Below are positions 1-8,618 of a DNA stretch of 64,000 bases, piece by piece. Below the pieces are notes generated by a model. It was not told the DNA's origin and made no database searches. It saw only the letters and a list, made by a program, of their open reading frames with translations. The DNA is taken from the NCBI GenBank assembly GCA_026708035.1, contig JAPOVQ010000025.1, positions 124,001-188,000 on the forward strand. Direction: 5' to 3'. Source of the stretch: Chloroflexota bacterium (lineage in GTDB: Bacteria; Chloroflexota; UBA11872). How positions within the stretch are numbered: position 1 is the stretch's first letter; every line of letters starts with the position of its first letter. A program made the position numbers and the translations under genes.

Positions 1-120
1 CACGTGAAGTAGATTGGCGCTGCCCGGGCCGACGGGCGGTGTGCCGCGGGCATCCGGGCCGCCCGCCGGTGAGTGGGGGGCCTGGTGCGAAGACTCCGAC
101 TGCATGTTCGGCGACCGGCT

Positions 121-2829
121 ATGCGTATGGCACTCGCAGGGCTGGTCATTGCCGCTTCCGCGGCCCTGGCCGTGTGGCCGTCGGCCGCGGCGCTGGAGTG
201 TGAGGGAATCCCCCTCGTCGAAGGCTGTCTTTTCACCATTACCGGCGGGGATACGGCCGAGCCCGACGACGGCTTCTCCCTGTCCAATGCGGACGGCGTG
301 CCGTTGTGGGACTTCGCGCGCGAGCGCGACCTCCAGGCCATCGGCTATCCCATCAGCCAGCGCTGGGTTAATGGCCCCTTCACCCTGCAGGCCTTCCAAA
401 AGGTCATTCTGCAGTGGGATCCCGGCAAGCAGCGCATGAACTACTACAACACCCTCGACGTGCTGGCGAATCGCTATCCGGAGGTGGAGCTCCCAAACGT
501 CCCGCCGCATCAGGTGCTCGAAGCCGATCGCGATGCCGACTTCGCCACCATCACGCGGAACCACCTGGCGCTGCTGGAGCGAAATGCGGCGATCAAAGAA
601 CGGTTCCTCAGCGAGCCCGACTGGCTGAATCTCTACGGCCTGCCGATCCGCTACGAGGAGCGCGCGGTCAACGGCAATCTTCAGGGCCTGCAGATGCTGC
701 GGACGCAGCGGACGGTGTTCGTGGTCTGGAACGTGCCGGCGCCGGGGACGACGGTGGGCCGGGTGAACCTGCAGAACGTACCGGACAAGGTGAAGCGCCT
801 GAGTAACGTCATCATCCCGGATGCGGCCAAGGCCCCGGTGACGCGCGATGCGCTGGCCGGCTTGTCGGCATTTACCCTTCCCACTCCCGTGCCGGCGCAG
901 ACGCCCACGCCGGCACCCGCGCACACTCCTGCGCCACCCCCGCCGCCTCCGGCGCCGCCGCCGGAAGACGACCGCGAGGCGCTCATCCGGCTCTACCACG
1001 CCACCGACGGTCCTAACTGGACGAACAACGGCAATTGGCTGAGCGAGGCGCCGTTGAACGACTGGTATGGCGTTACGACGGACGATCACAAGCAGGTCAT
1101 TGAGTTGCGGCTGGGCGGCAACGGATTGCGCGGGACCATTCCGCCCGCCTTGGGATATCTCGGCAAGCTGACAACCCTCGATCTTTGGCAAAACCAGCTG
1201 CACGGTGTGATTCCACCCGACATGCGCAACCTTGCAAGCCTGGAGACCCTGTGGCTCGGAGACAACCAGCTCCAAGGGACGATCCCACCTGGGTTGGGGC
1301 GGCTGACCAATCTATGGTGGCTGAGTCTCACTTCTAACCAGTTGGTCGGCGGAATCCCGCCGGAGCTCGGCAACCTCCGCAGCCTGATATTCCTGGAGTT
1401 GGACTCGAACCAGCTCACCGGGGCAATACCGGCGACGCTGGGTCATCTTGACAGGCTGAGGAATCTGAATCTCGGGTGGAACCGCCTGAGCGGATCTATC
1501 CCGCCTGAGCTTGGGAACCTCGTCCGAATGGAAGTGCTGTGGCTCCTTGCCAATCAGTTGAGCGGATCGATCCCGCCCGAGTTGGGCCGCCTGGGCAACC
1601 TTCGCCAGCTCTACCTGTCGGACAACCAGCTAAGCGGGGCAATTCCGCCAGAGCTGGGTCGCCTCGGCAAGCTGGAGAGGCTATCCGCCGACGGCAATCA
1701 GTTGAGTGGTGCGCTTCCACCCGACTTGGGCGGCCTTAGCAAGCTGGAGGAGTTGTCGCTCTCCAACAACCAGTTGAGCGGATCGATCCCGCCCGAGTTG
1801 GGCCGTCTCGGCAGCCTGAAGGAAATGTGGCTCGCCAACAATGAATTGAGCGGTGCGCTCCCCCCCGAATTGGGCCGAATCGCTTTCCTCAGAACCATTG
1901 ACCTCGACGACAACCGCCTGAGCGGTCCGATCCCGCCTGAATTGGGTGTACTCGGCAGCCTCGAGCGGCTGTCGGTCGCAAACAACCGCCTCAGCGGCGC
2001 CATCCCACCCGAACTGGGCCGGATGGCCAGTCTGCAATGGCTGTATCTTGGCAACAACCAGCTAGAGGGGAAGATACCGCCGGAGCTGGGCGCGCTCCCG
2101 GAGCTGGTGGGGCTGTATCTTGCCGGAAACGACCGGCTCACGGGGTGCATCGCCGACGAGCTGTGGTCGATACAAGGCCATGATCTGCGAGAGCTCGATC
2201 TGTGGCGCTGCGGGATCAGCGAGAGCGCCGCCGACCGGGCGGTTCTGACCGACCTCTACCACACGACGAACGGACCGGGCTGGACAAACAACCGCCACTG
2301 GCTCAGCGAGGCTCCGATTGCCGTTTGGCACGGCGTGACTACAAATTCCGCCGGCCAGGTGACGGTCTTGCGTCTCCCGAGGAACGAGATGTCCGGCGCA
2401 ATCCCGCCTGTGCTTGGCCGCCTCGCGCATCTGCAAACGCTGGATCTCTCGCACAACCAGTTGCGAGGGACCATCCCGCCTGAGTTGGCCGGCCTATCCG
2501 ATCTGAAACAGCTTCGCCTCGGCTCCAACCAGCTCAGTGGGCCGATCCCGCCCGAGCTTGGACGCCTGACCAACCTGCGGACGCTGTGGCTTGCGAACAA
2601 CCAGTTCAGCGGATCGATCCCGCCTGAGTTTGGAAGCCTCTCACGGCTGACATTCCTGTCGCTCGCTGGGAACCAGCTGAGCGGGGCGATCCCGGCCGAG
2701 CTGGCGCAGCTTGCCAACCTGGACGACCTGAAACTCGGCGGCGGCAACCAATTCACGGGTTGCATCCCCGAGGGGTTGCGGGATGTGCCGTTTAGCGATC
2801 TTGGCGCGCTTGGTCTGCCATTCTGCTGA
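121..2829 (+). CDS. Secreted leucine-rich-repeat protein with plant-type LRRs
   Basis: About 902 residues from ATG 121, chosen because it opens directly on a signal peptide (basic start, hydrophobic core, AAA cleavage site near residue 24); an upstream GTG at 73 would bury it. Order: an N-terminal domain of about 230 residues containing IGYPISQRW and FQKVILQW, a Pro/Thr linker at about 255-283, a first LRR-cap-like segment (YHATDGPNWTNNGNWLSE), about fourteen 24-residue repeats of the LxxNxLxGxIPPELG type, a second cap (YHTTNGPGWTNNRHWLSE, about 705-750) and about six more repeats. This LRR class normally binds proteins or glycans outside the cell. The ligand is unknown. I recall the N-terminal motif from other Chloroflexota proteins but cannot confirm that here. 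Confidence 0.85.
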   Translation: MRMALAGLVIAASAALAVWPSAAALECEGIPLVEGCLFTITGGDTAEPDDGFSLSNADGVPLWDFARERDLQAIGYPISQRWVNGPFTLQAFQKVILQWDPGKQRMNYYNTLDVLANRYPEVELPNVPPHQVLEADRDADFATITRNHLALLERNAAIKERFLSEPDWLNLYGLPIRYEERAVNGNLQGLQMLRTQRTVFVVWNVPAPGTTVGRVNLQNVPDKVKRLSNVIIPDAAKAPVTRDALAGLSAFTLPTPVPAQTPTPAPAHTPAPPPPPPAPPPEDDREALIRLYHATDGPNWTNNGNWLSEAPLNDWYGVTTDDHKQVIELRLGGNGLRGTIPPALGYLGKLTTLDLWQNQLHGVIPPDMRNLASLETLWLGDNQLQGTIPPGLGRLTNLWWLSLTSNQLVGGIPPELGNLRSLIFLELDSNQLTGAIPATLGHLDRLRNLNLGWNRLSGSIPPELGNLVRMEVLWLLANQLSGSIPPELGRLGNLRQLYLSDNQLSGAIPPELGRLGKLERLSADGNQLSGALPPDLGGLSKLEELSLSNNQLSGSIPPELGRLGSLKEMWLANNELSGALPPELGRIAFLRTIDLDDNRLSGPIPPELGVLGSLERLSVANNRLSGAIPPELGRMASLQWLYLGNNQLEGKIPPELGALPELVGLYLAGNDRLTGCIADELWSIQGHDLRELDLWRCGISESAADRAVLTDLYHTTNGPGWTNNRHWLSEAPIAVWHGVTTNSAGQVTVLRLPRNEMSGAIPPVLGRLAHLQTLDLSHNQLRGTIPPELAGLSDLKQLRLGSNQLSGPIPPELGRLTNLRTLWLANNQFSGSIPPEFGSLSRLTFLSLAGNQLSGAIPAELAQLANLDDLKLGGGNQFTGCIPEGLRDVPFSDLGALGLPFC

Positions 2830-3012
2830 GTCCAGGGCGTCGGGCCGGCTTGGAGGCAAGCGCCCGGATCGGCGTCAACGCATCTCGACCGCCGCTCGGG
2901 CCCGGACTCATTTTTGGTTGTAGTCGACTGCGAAACCGGCACGACGTAGGTCGCGTCATGTTGCCGGGACGTGCCGCCGGGTAGAATTCCGCCCGCTCGC
3001 CGGGCCCTGCAC

Positions 3013-3318
3013 ATGACCGACCCGTCACCTAGCGACCGCGCCGAGGCCTACCGCCGCGCGACCGAGCGCGTACGGGCGCGACTGGGATTCGCGGGGCACG
3101 CGGTGGTGTGGGCGGCCGTTGCCATCCTGCTGTTGCTCGCGAACATCATCGCGACTCCGGACTTCATCTGGTTTTTCTGGCCGGTGGTGTTCTGGATGAT
3201 CGCGCTGGCGCTTCACGGATGGACCGTGTTCGGCCCCGGCTTGCCGGTGATCGAGCGCTGGCGCCGCCGCGAGGCCGCGCGCGAGCTCGCGCGCATGCGA
3301 CGCCAGGATGACGAGTGA
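3013..3318 (+). CDS. Small 2TM-domain membrane protein
   Basis: 101 residues from ATG 3013. It has a basic amphipathic N terminus, two hydrophobic segments (about residues 25-46 and 50-72) joined by a short loop with TPDFIWFFWP, and a basic C-terminal tail rich in Arg. This is the pattern of the 2TM domain family, small membrane proteins of unknown function sometimes attached to histidine kinases. Its stop overlaps the GTG start of the next gene (GTGA), so the two are probably translated together. A TAGAAT hexamer at 2982-2987 could be the -10 box. Confidence 0.7.
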   Translation: MTDPSPSDRAEAYRRATERVRARLGFAGHAVVWAAVAILLLLANIIATPDFIWFFWPVVFWMIALALHGWTVFGPGLPVIERWRRREAARELARMRRQDDE

Positions 3319-4199
3319 GCGCTACGCGAAGGTTCGGCATTCGCGGCTGGCAACGGCTGGAGGACTTCTACCCGCCGCGCGTCAAGCCGGCGGAGATGCT
3401 GGGCCACTACGCCGCAGCGGCCGACGTCGTCGAGACGACCAACACCTTCAACGGCATCCCCAAGCCAGAGCGGCTGGCCGACTGGGCCGCACAGGCGCCG
3501 GATGGCTTCCTATTCGACGTCATCGCCTTCGGCGGCCTCACGCTGCATCAGCGTCGGCCGGGTGACACGGGCCCCATCGGGCGGCGGTCGTGGCAAGAGG
3601 TCTCGGTGGTGCCGCCCGACGTGCTGTTCGACGACTTTGCCCAGGCGCTCGCGCCGCTGGCGGAAGCCGGCAAGCTCGGCTGCGTGCTGCTCCAGTTCCC
3701 GTCGTGGTTCGGGGCCGGCGACGAGGCTCGCGAGTACCTGGGGCACGTCAGCGGACTTCTTCCCGAATTGCCCCTGGCCGCCGAGTTTCGGCATCCCAGT
3801 TGGGACGTGCCCAGCCAACAGGACGCAACCTTGGAGTGTCTGATCGACTTGGAAATGGCCCTGGTGGTGGCGGACTTTCCGCCCGACCGGCCCGAGGCTG
3901 GTCCGCCCACCGTCGCCGTCACCACGGATCGCCTCAGCGTCGTGCGGCTCCATGGCCGCGACGCCGACGCCTGGCCGCGCACCGAGGCCAATCCCGTCGA
4001 GTCAATGGTCCACACCTACTCCGACGCGGAGCTTTCGCTCTGGGTGGCGCGAGTGCGTGAGCTTTCCGAAGAGGCGGCCGAGGTGCACGTGCTCGTGGGC
4101 ACGACGCCATACGCCCAGGCCCTCGACGCCGCCAACCGCCTGAAGACGGCCATCACCGAGGCCGAAGAAGCCGAGGCGCGCTGGGGCTACGTGCCCTAG
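3315..4199 (+). CDS. DUF72 (YecE-like) family protein
   Basis: 294 residues, GTG start overlapping the stop of the upstream 2TM gene by four bases. The protein opens with FGIRGWQRLEDFYPP and continues with ETTNTFNGIPKPERL, FLFDVIAF, LLQFPSWF and AAEFRHPSW, the succession seen in the DUF72/YecE TIM-barrel family. Biochemical function of the family is not established. The usual Asn-rich C-terminal motif is replaced by VLVGTTPY, a divergence worth noting. It converges with secF, the two stop codons overlapping by four bases. Confidence 0.85.
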   Translation: MSATRRFGIRGWQRLEDFYPPRVKPAEMLGHYAAAADVVETTNTFNGIPKPERLADWAAQAPDGFLFDVIAFGGLTLHQRRPGDTGPIGRRSWQEVSVVPPDVLFDDFAQALAPLAEAGKLGCVLLQFPSWFGAGDEAREYLGHVSGLLPELPLAAEFRHPSWDVPSQQDATLECLIDLEMALVVADFPPDRPEAGPPTVAVTTDRLSVVRLHGRDADAWPRTEANPVESMVHTYSDAELSLWVARVRELSEEAAEVHVLVGTTPYAQALDAANRLKTAITEAEEAEARWGYVP

Positions 4200-5137
4200 G
4201 CCGTCGAGGCGCGGCGCCAGGGGAACACCCGGCGCCATAGTCGCGGAATGTCGCGGTTCTCCCACGAAGCGACCAGGCAGGCGGCGTTGAAGATCGACGA
4301 GTAGGTCCCGATGGCGAAGCCGAGAGACAGCGCCAGCACAAAGTCGCGAATCGTCGGCCCGCCCAGGAGCAGCAGGGCGAGCAGCACCAGCAACGCCGTG
4401 AATGAGGTGTTGAGCGACCGCGTCAGGCTCTGGTTGGCGCTGTGGTTGATGATGCTGGCGATGCCGGGGCGCTCGTGGTCGTCCAGGTGCACGTAGTCAC
4501 GGTTGGTTTCTCGAATGCGGTCGAAGACGACGATGGAGTCGTTGACCGAGAACCCGATCACCGTCAGCAGCGCGGTCACGAACAGTGCGTCGATCTGCAC
4601 GTTGAGCGCGTGACCCAGGATCGCGAAGACACCAAGCACGAACAGCGCATCGTGCAGCAGCGCCACGATCGCCGCCACGCCGTAGCGAAACGAATGCTGC
4701 ATGCCGCGGAAGGCCCACGTGACGTAGAGCAGAATCAGTCCCGACGCCACGGCCACCGCGATGACGGCGGCTCGGGTGAGCTCTTCACCTACGACCGGAC
4801 CGATGGCTGAGAAGCCAAGCTCCTCGACCGGCCCCGTGGCCGCGCCGAGCCCGCTGAGCAGATCGTCCTTTTCGTCGATGTCGATGGCGCGGACGCGGAG
4901 CAATGCGTCGCTCTCGCCCGCCATCTGGACCACGGCTTCGGGAAATCCGGCCCCTTGCGCGGCTGACGTGACGTCCTCTTGCGTGGTTTCCGCTGCAACG
5001 CGCACTTGCAGCAGTGTTCCGCCGGTGAAGTCGATGCCGGGCTTCAGGCCGCCGGTCAGAAGCGCCACGACGCCCGGCGCCAGCAGCACGGTGGACACCA
5101 GGTACCACCAGCCGCGGCGTCCCACGATGTCAAACAT
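4196..5137 (-). CDS. secF: Protein translocase accessory subunit SecF
   Basis: 313 residues. SecF works with SecD as the proton-motive-force-driven accessory complex of the Sec translocon, aiding release of exported proteins on the outer face of the membrane. Visible marks are the N-terminal membrane segment, the FTGGTLLQVRV start of the periplasmic domain, and the membrane segment with the family motif VNDSIVVFDRIRETNR, followed by LNTSFTALLVLLALL. Six membrane segments fit the family. Its ATG overlaps the secD stop (TGATG), so translational coupling is expected. Confidence 0.95.
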   Translation of the reverse strand: MFDIVGRRGWWYLVSTVLLAPGVVALLTGGLKPGIDFTGGTLLQVRVAAETTQEDVTSAAQGAGFPEAVVQMAGESDALLRVRAIDIDEKDDLLSGLGAATGPVEELGFSAIGPVVGEELTRAAVIAVAVASGLILLYVTWAFRGMQHSFRYGVAAIVALLHDALFVLGVFAILGHALNVQIDALFVTALLTVIGFSVNDSIVVFDRIRETNRDYVHLDDHERPGIASIINHSANQSLTRSLNTSFTALLVLLALLLLGGPTIRDFVLALSLGFAIGTYSSIFNAACLVASWENRDIPRLWRRVFPWRRASTA

Positions 5138-6492
5138 CAGGCCGCGCTCTCTTCGGGAGTTGGTCGCGCGCCAAACCAGCGCGGCTGGTCAACGCCCGGC
5201 ACCAGCACGGCCAGCCGCAGCAGCGTGCGGCTGATGGTGATGGCCGAGAACATGCTCACCGCCACGCCGATCGCCAGCGTCAGTGCAAATCCCCGCACGC
5301 CGCCGCTGCCGAAGCCGAAGAGCACGGCGCAGATGAGCAGCGTGGAGACGTTCGAGTCTCGAATCGAGGGCCAGGCGCGGTTGAATCCCGCTTCGATGGC
5401 CCGTCGCACCACGCGACCACGGCGCACCTCTTCCCGCGTGCGCTCGAAGATCAGAATGTTCGCGTCGACGGCCACGCCCAGCGACAGGATCACGCCGGCC
5501 ACACCCGCCAGGGTGAGGGTGACGGGCACGAGCTTGAAGATGGCGAAGACGAGCATCACGTAGGCCACGAGCGCCAGCGCCGCCACGACGCCCGCCGCGC
5601 GGTAGTAGGCCACCATGAACGCCAGCACCAGCACGGCGCCCACGATGCCGGCGCGCACCGAGAGCGCCAGCGACTCTTCGCCCAGCGTCGGCCGCACGGT
5701 CAGGTTCTGCACCACCTTGAGCGGCACCGGCAGGGCGCCGTATTGCAGCTGGATCGCCACCCGGCGCGCCTCGTCCGGCGTGAACGTGCCGCGGATAACG
5801 CCCTCGTCGCGAATCGGCGCCTCGATCACCGCCGAGTTGATGACGATGTCGTCCACCGTGATGGTGAGCCACTGGCCCAGGTTGGTGCTGGTGTGCCTCT
5901 CGAAGTGCTCTCCCGATGACGGCTTAAGTTCGAAGGCGATCATGGACGCGCCGAGCTGATCGAACTCGACGCGTGCCGACTGGAGATCCGCCCCGCGCAG
6001 CACAACGTCTTCCGGATCGGCCACGAAGACCTCGTCGTCCGGGTAGGGTCGTGAACCGGTATCGACGATCAGAAGCTGTCCGGTTTCGCGGAAGAGCTCA
6101 ATCGCATCGTCGAGCGGATCCGCGCACTCCTCGGTCGCGGGATCACAGTTCGGGTCCGGACCGCCGAGGCCGGGAAGCTCCACGATCAGCCGGGTGTCGC
6201 CCTCGATCTGAATGACCGGCTCGGCGACGCCCAATGCGTTGACGCGATTCTCGATGATTTGCCGCACGGCCTCCATGGCATCCGTGTCGACCTCCTGGCC
6301 GGGCGCGGGGTCGGCCTCGAAGCGCACGTGCAACCCGCCCTGGAGATCCAATCCCTGCCGAAACTCCAGGTCCGAGAAATCGCGCGTGCCGACCTGCACC
6401 GGGAATCCCGGTGAGTTCGGGACCACGATGTACAGCGCCAGCGCGAACATGATCGCGATGAGCGCCAGAATCCCAAGGTGCCGACGACGCAC
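5137..6492 (-). CDS. secD: Protein translocase subunit SecD
   Basis: 451 residues, first gene of the secD-secF operon. The N-terminal membrane segment (ILALIAIMFALALYIVVPN) is followed by FRQGLDLQGGLHVRFEA, the large extracytoplasmic domain with the typical VIQIEGDTRLIVELPG, and a C-terminal RND-like membrane domain with AVDANILIFERTREEVRRG. Length is on the short side of the family, as is common outside Proteobacteria. No yajC gene lies next to it. Confidence 0.95.
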   Translation of the reverse strand: MRRRHLGILALIAIMFALALYIVVPNSPGFPVQVGTRDFSDLEFRQGLDLQGGLHVRFEADPAPGQEVDTDAMEAVRQIIENRVNALGVAEPVIQIEGDTRLIVELPGLGGPDPNCDPATEECADPLDDAIELFRETGQLLIVDTGSRPYPDDEVFVADPEDVVLRGADLQSARVEFDQLGASMIAFELKPSSGEHFERHTSTNLGQWLTITVDDIVINSAVIEAPIRDEGVIRGTFTPDEARRVAIQLQYGALPVPLKVVQNLTVRPTLGEESLALSVRAGIVGAVLVLAFMVAYYRAAGVVAALALVAYVMLVFAIFKLVPVTLTLAGVAGVILSLGVAVDANILIFERTREEVRRGRVVRRAIEAGFNRAWPSIRDSNVSTLLICAVLFGFGSGGVRGFALTLAIGVAVSMFSAITISRTLLRLAVLVPGVDQPRWFGARPTPEESAA

Positions 6493-6543
6493 GTCAGAGG
6501 CTCGGGGCGAAGATTCGGGGCATGGCCTTGATGATACGCGGCG

Positions 6544-6906
6544 CTAGCCGTAGGTTCCGTCGTGTCGCTGGTGCAACCAGATCGGATTGCCGTCGGGATC
6601 GGCGATCATGGCATTGAGGCAGGCTGGGGTATCGCGTGTCGCGTGCAGGACCTCGACGCCGCGGTCCCGCGCCTCCGCCAATGCGGCGTCTACGTCATCG
6701 ACTGCCAGCGCCACGAGCACGCGAGGAGGCTGAAGGCCCACATGCGCCGGCGTAACTGCCAGCGTCACGGACCCAGCCTGGAATTCGCGCCAGTCGTCGT
6801 CCTGGATCCCCGCTTCCGGTAGCCCAAGCACGTCACGGTAGAACCGCGCCGTTCGCTCGACATCGGCGGCGACGATCCAGATGAAATCGACGCCTTTGAT
6901 CTGCAA
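6544..6906 (-). CDS. VOC-family (glyoxalase/bleomycin-resistance fold) protein
   Basis: 120 residues. Two beta-alpha-beta-beta-beta modules of the vicinal-oxygen-chelate fold: the first with FIWIVAADVERTARFYRDVL, the second with VLVALAVDDVDAALAEARDRG and ending in MIADPDGNPIWLHQ. The DPDGN turn and the trailing WLHQ are typical of the family. Substrate cannot be told; candidates are dioxygenase-like, glyoxalase-like or resistance proteins. It lies alone on the minus strand downstream of secD, separated from it by about 50 bases. Confidence 0.8.
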   Translation of the reverse strand: MQIKGVDFIWIVAADVERTARFYRDVLGLPEAGIQDDDWREFQAGSVTLAVTPAHVGLQPPRVLVALAVDDVDAALAEARDRGVEVLHATRDTPACLNAMIADPDGNPIWLHQRHDGTYG

Positions 6907-7104
6907 CCCCAGCCTCCATGGGCGCCACGTGCAAGCTCCTCACGCCCCATCATGCAAGCGTGGAAGGGTGAGGTCGACCTGGCCAACGTGGTGGTGGAAG
7001 CCTGCCTCCAGCCGGGTGCCGATTCAGGTGAGCTGCGTCGGGCGGCTCGCCGCCTTGACTCTCCAAGAGCGACCGCTCGGATTAGTATCGGATCTGGTCG
7101 GCAG

Positions 7105-7890
7105 TCACTCGGTGTTTGCGGCCCGGCAAATCACCTGGCGCATACCCCAAACGATTTCGTGCGGTGATGGCGACGCCGCGAGTCCATCGAGTTCAACCGC
7201 GACCTCATCGATGCTCGGCGCGGAGAAGCTTGCCCTCGCTGCCGGCGTAACGCCCCAACCGGCGATGTTCAGTCGGAACATCGCCGCCGCCTGGCCCGTG
7301 CTCACGGGCTGCTCGACCAATCGGCTGGAAACAACAGCCAGTCCAGTGCCCGGAATGAGCTGCTCCATCGCCTTGCCCGCATAGAGCCGCCCGCCTCCGG
7401 CATCGACAACCTGCTCGACCATTTCGAGGTAGCGCAGGAATTTCGGATGCGTCGTCCAAATGTCCGAGACTTCGTCCAGCAGGAGAAGACCTGCCGGCCG
7501 AATCTGCGTGGCCCAGGCGGCGAGAGTCGACGGTGGGTCGGACACATGCGGCAGCAGAAAATGCGAAAACAGCAGATCGCCTGGCCCGAACGGAAACGGT
7601 GTGCGGGTCACGTCATGCTGGAAGTACTCGACGCCCGCCATTGGCCGAGCCCGCGCCACCTCGATGAAGCGGCTGGAGGCGTCGAGTCCGACGGTGCGCT
7701 GAGGTGCCACGGTTTCTGCCACGATGCGTGTCGTGTATCCGGGTCCACAGCCCAGGTCGTAGGCCAACTCCGGGCTGGCCTGCGCCTGCTCCAGGAAGCT
7801 CGCCATCTCCGGCTGAAACACTTCGGCGGCGAGCCGCAATCGCTTGCCGGCGACGTCCGTATCTCCAAATGTGTAGCCGCGTTCGCTCAT
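7105..7890 (-). CDS. SAM-dependent methyltransferase, class I
   Basis: About 261 residues from ATG 7890 (MSERGYTFGDTD), preferred over a GTG seven codons upstream. Motif I is AYDLGCGPGYTTR, with an acidic residue at the end of strand 2 (VGLDASSRFIEVAR) and FQHDVTRTPFPFGPGDLLF as motif II/III. This is the Rossmann-fold methyltransferase pattern. The substrate is unknown. The nearest gene on the same strand is the VOC protein about 200 bases downstream, with no sign of an operon. Confidence 0.8.
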   Translation of the reverse strand: MSERGYTFGDTDVAGKRLRLAAEVFQPEMASFLEQAQASPELAYDLGCGPGYTTRIVAETVAPQRTVGLDASSRFIEVARARPMAGVEYFQHDVTRTPFPFGPGDLLFSHFLLPHVSDPPSTLAAWATQIRPAGLLLLDEVSDIWTTHPKFLRYLEMVEQVVDAGGGRLYAGKAMEQLIPGTGLAVVSSRLVEQPVSTGQAAAMFRLNIAGWGVTPAARASFSAPSIDEVAVELDGLAASPSPHEIVWGMRQVICRAANTE

Positions 7891-8008
7891 GCGCCCGCTC
7901 GCCCTATCCACACCCGCGACGCTGCCGAATATCCCACGAACTCGAAGCGCCTCCGGGGCTCGCCGATCGTAAGCTCCAGCGTTAGACCGTCGTTCGTTGG
8001 AGCGCAGC

Positions 8009-8584
8009 GTGCGAAAGCTCGTGCTGGTGCGTCACTCGCAGCCTTGGATCGAGCGCGACGTGCCGGCAGCCGAATGGAGACTCAGCGAGCTTGGGCGGCG
8101 TCGGGCCGAGTCGATGGCCGCTAGGCTTCGCGGCTACCGCGCGAACCTCATCTGGTGCAGCCGAGAGCCCAAGGCCGTCGAGACCGCCGAGATCGTCGGG
8201 AGCGCGCTCGGCATCCCGGTGCGGATCAAGGCCGGGCTCGAAGAGCACCATCGCCAAAACGCACCATTCTTTCCCACCACCCAAGAGTTCGAGCAAGCAA
8301 TTGAAGAGTTCTTTTGCCAGCCGTCGCGACTCGTCTTCGGCTCCGAGACCGCGAGCCAGGCATGCGGCCGATTCAGCGCCGCGATTGAAGCTGTCCTCGA
8401 AGCGGATTCCGGGGACGCCATCGTGGTCACCCACGGCACGGTGATGACGCTTTACCTGGCGCAAGTGGCCGGCCTTCAGCCCATGACCTTCTGGCGAGAC
8501 CTGCAATCGCCGTGCCTGGTGGAGGTGGGGCTTTCGAGCATGCGCGTTGGCCCGATCGTCGTTTCCGACGAGCGTGAGCGATGA
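8009..8584 (+). CDS. Histidine phosphatase superfamily protein
   Basis: 191 residues from GTG 8009, chosen because GGAG lies six bases upstream; a TTG at 7997 is also in frame. The catalytic motif near the N terminus reads LVLVRHSQP, that is RHS instead of the more common RHG. The second half has SREPKAVETAEIVGSALG (the second conserved Arg) and the C-terminal catalytic His in IVVTHGTVM. This suits a phosphoglycerate-mutase-like phosphatase of the SixA/CobC/GpmB type; the substrate is not predictable. It converges on dprA with a 34-base gap. Confidence 0.8.
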   Translation: MRKLVLVRHSQPWIERDVPAAEWRLSELGRRRAESMAARLRGYRANLIWCSREPKAVETAEIVGSALGIPVRIKAGLEEHHRQNAPFFPTTQEFEQAIEEFFCQPSRLVFGSETASQACGRFSAAIEAVLEADSGDAIVVTHGTVMTLYLAQVAGLQPMTFWRDLQSPCLVEVGLSSMRVGPIVVSDERER

Positions 8585-8618
8585 AGTCGCCGCACCCTTG
8601 CCTCAGCGGCTCGTGTGG

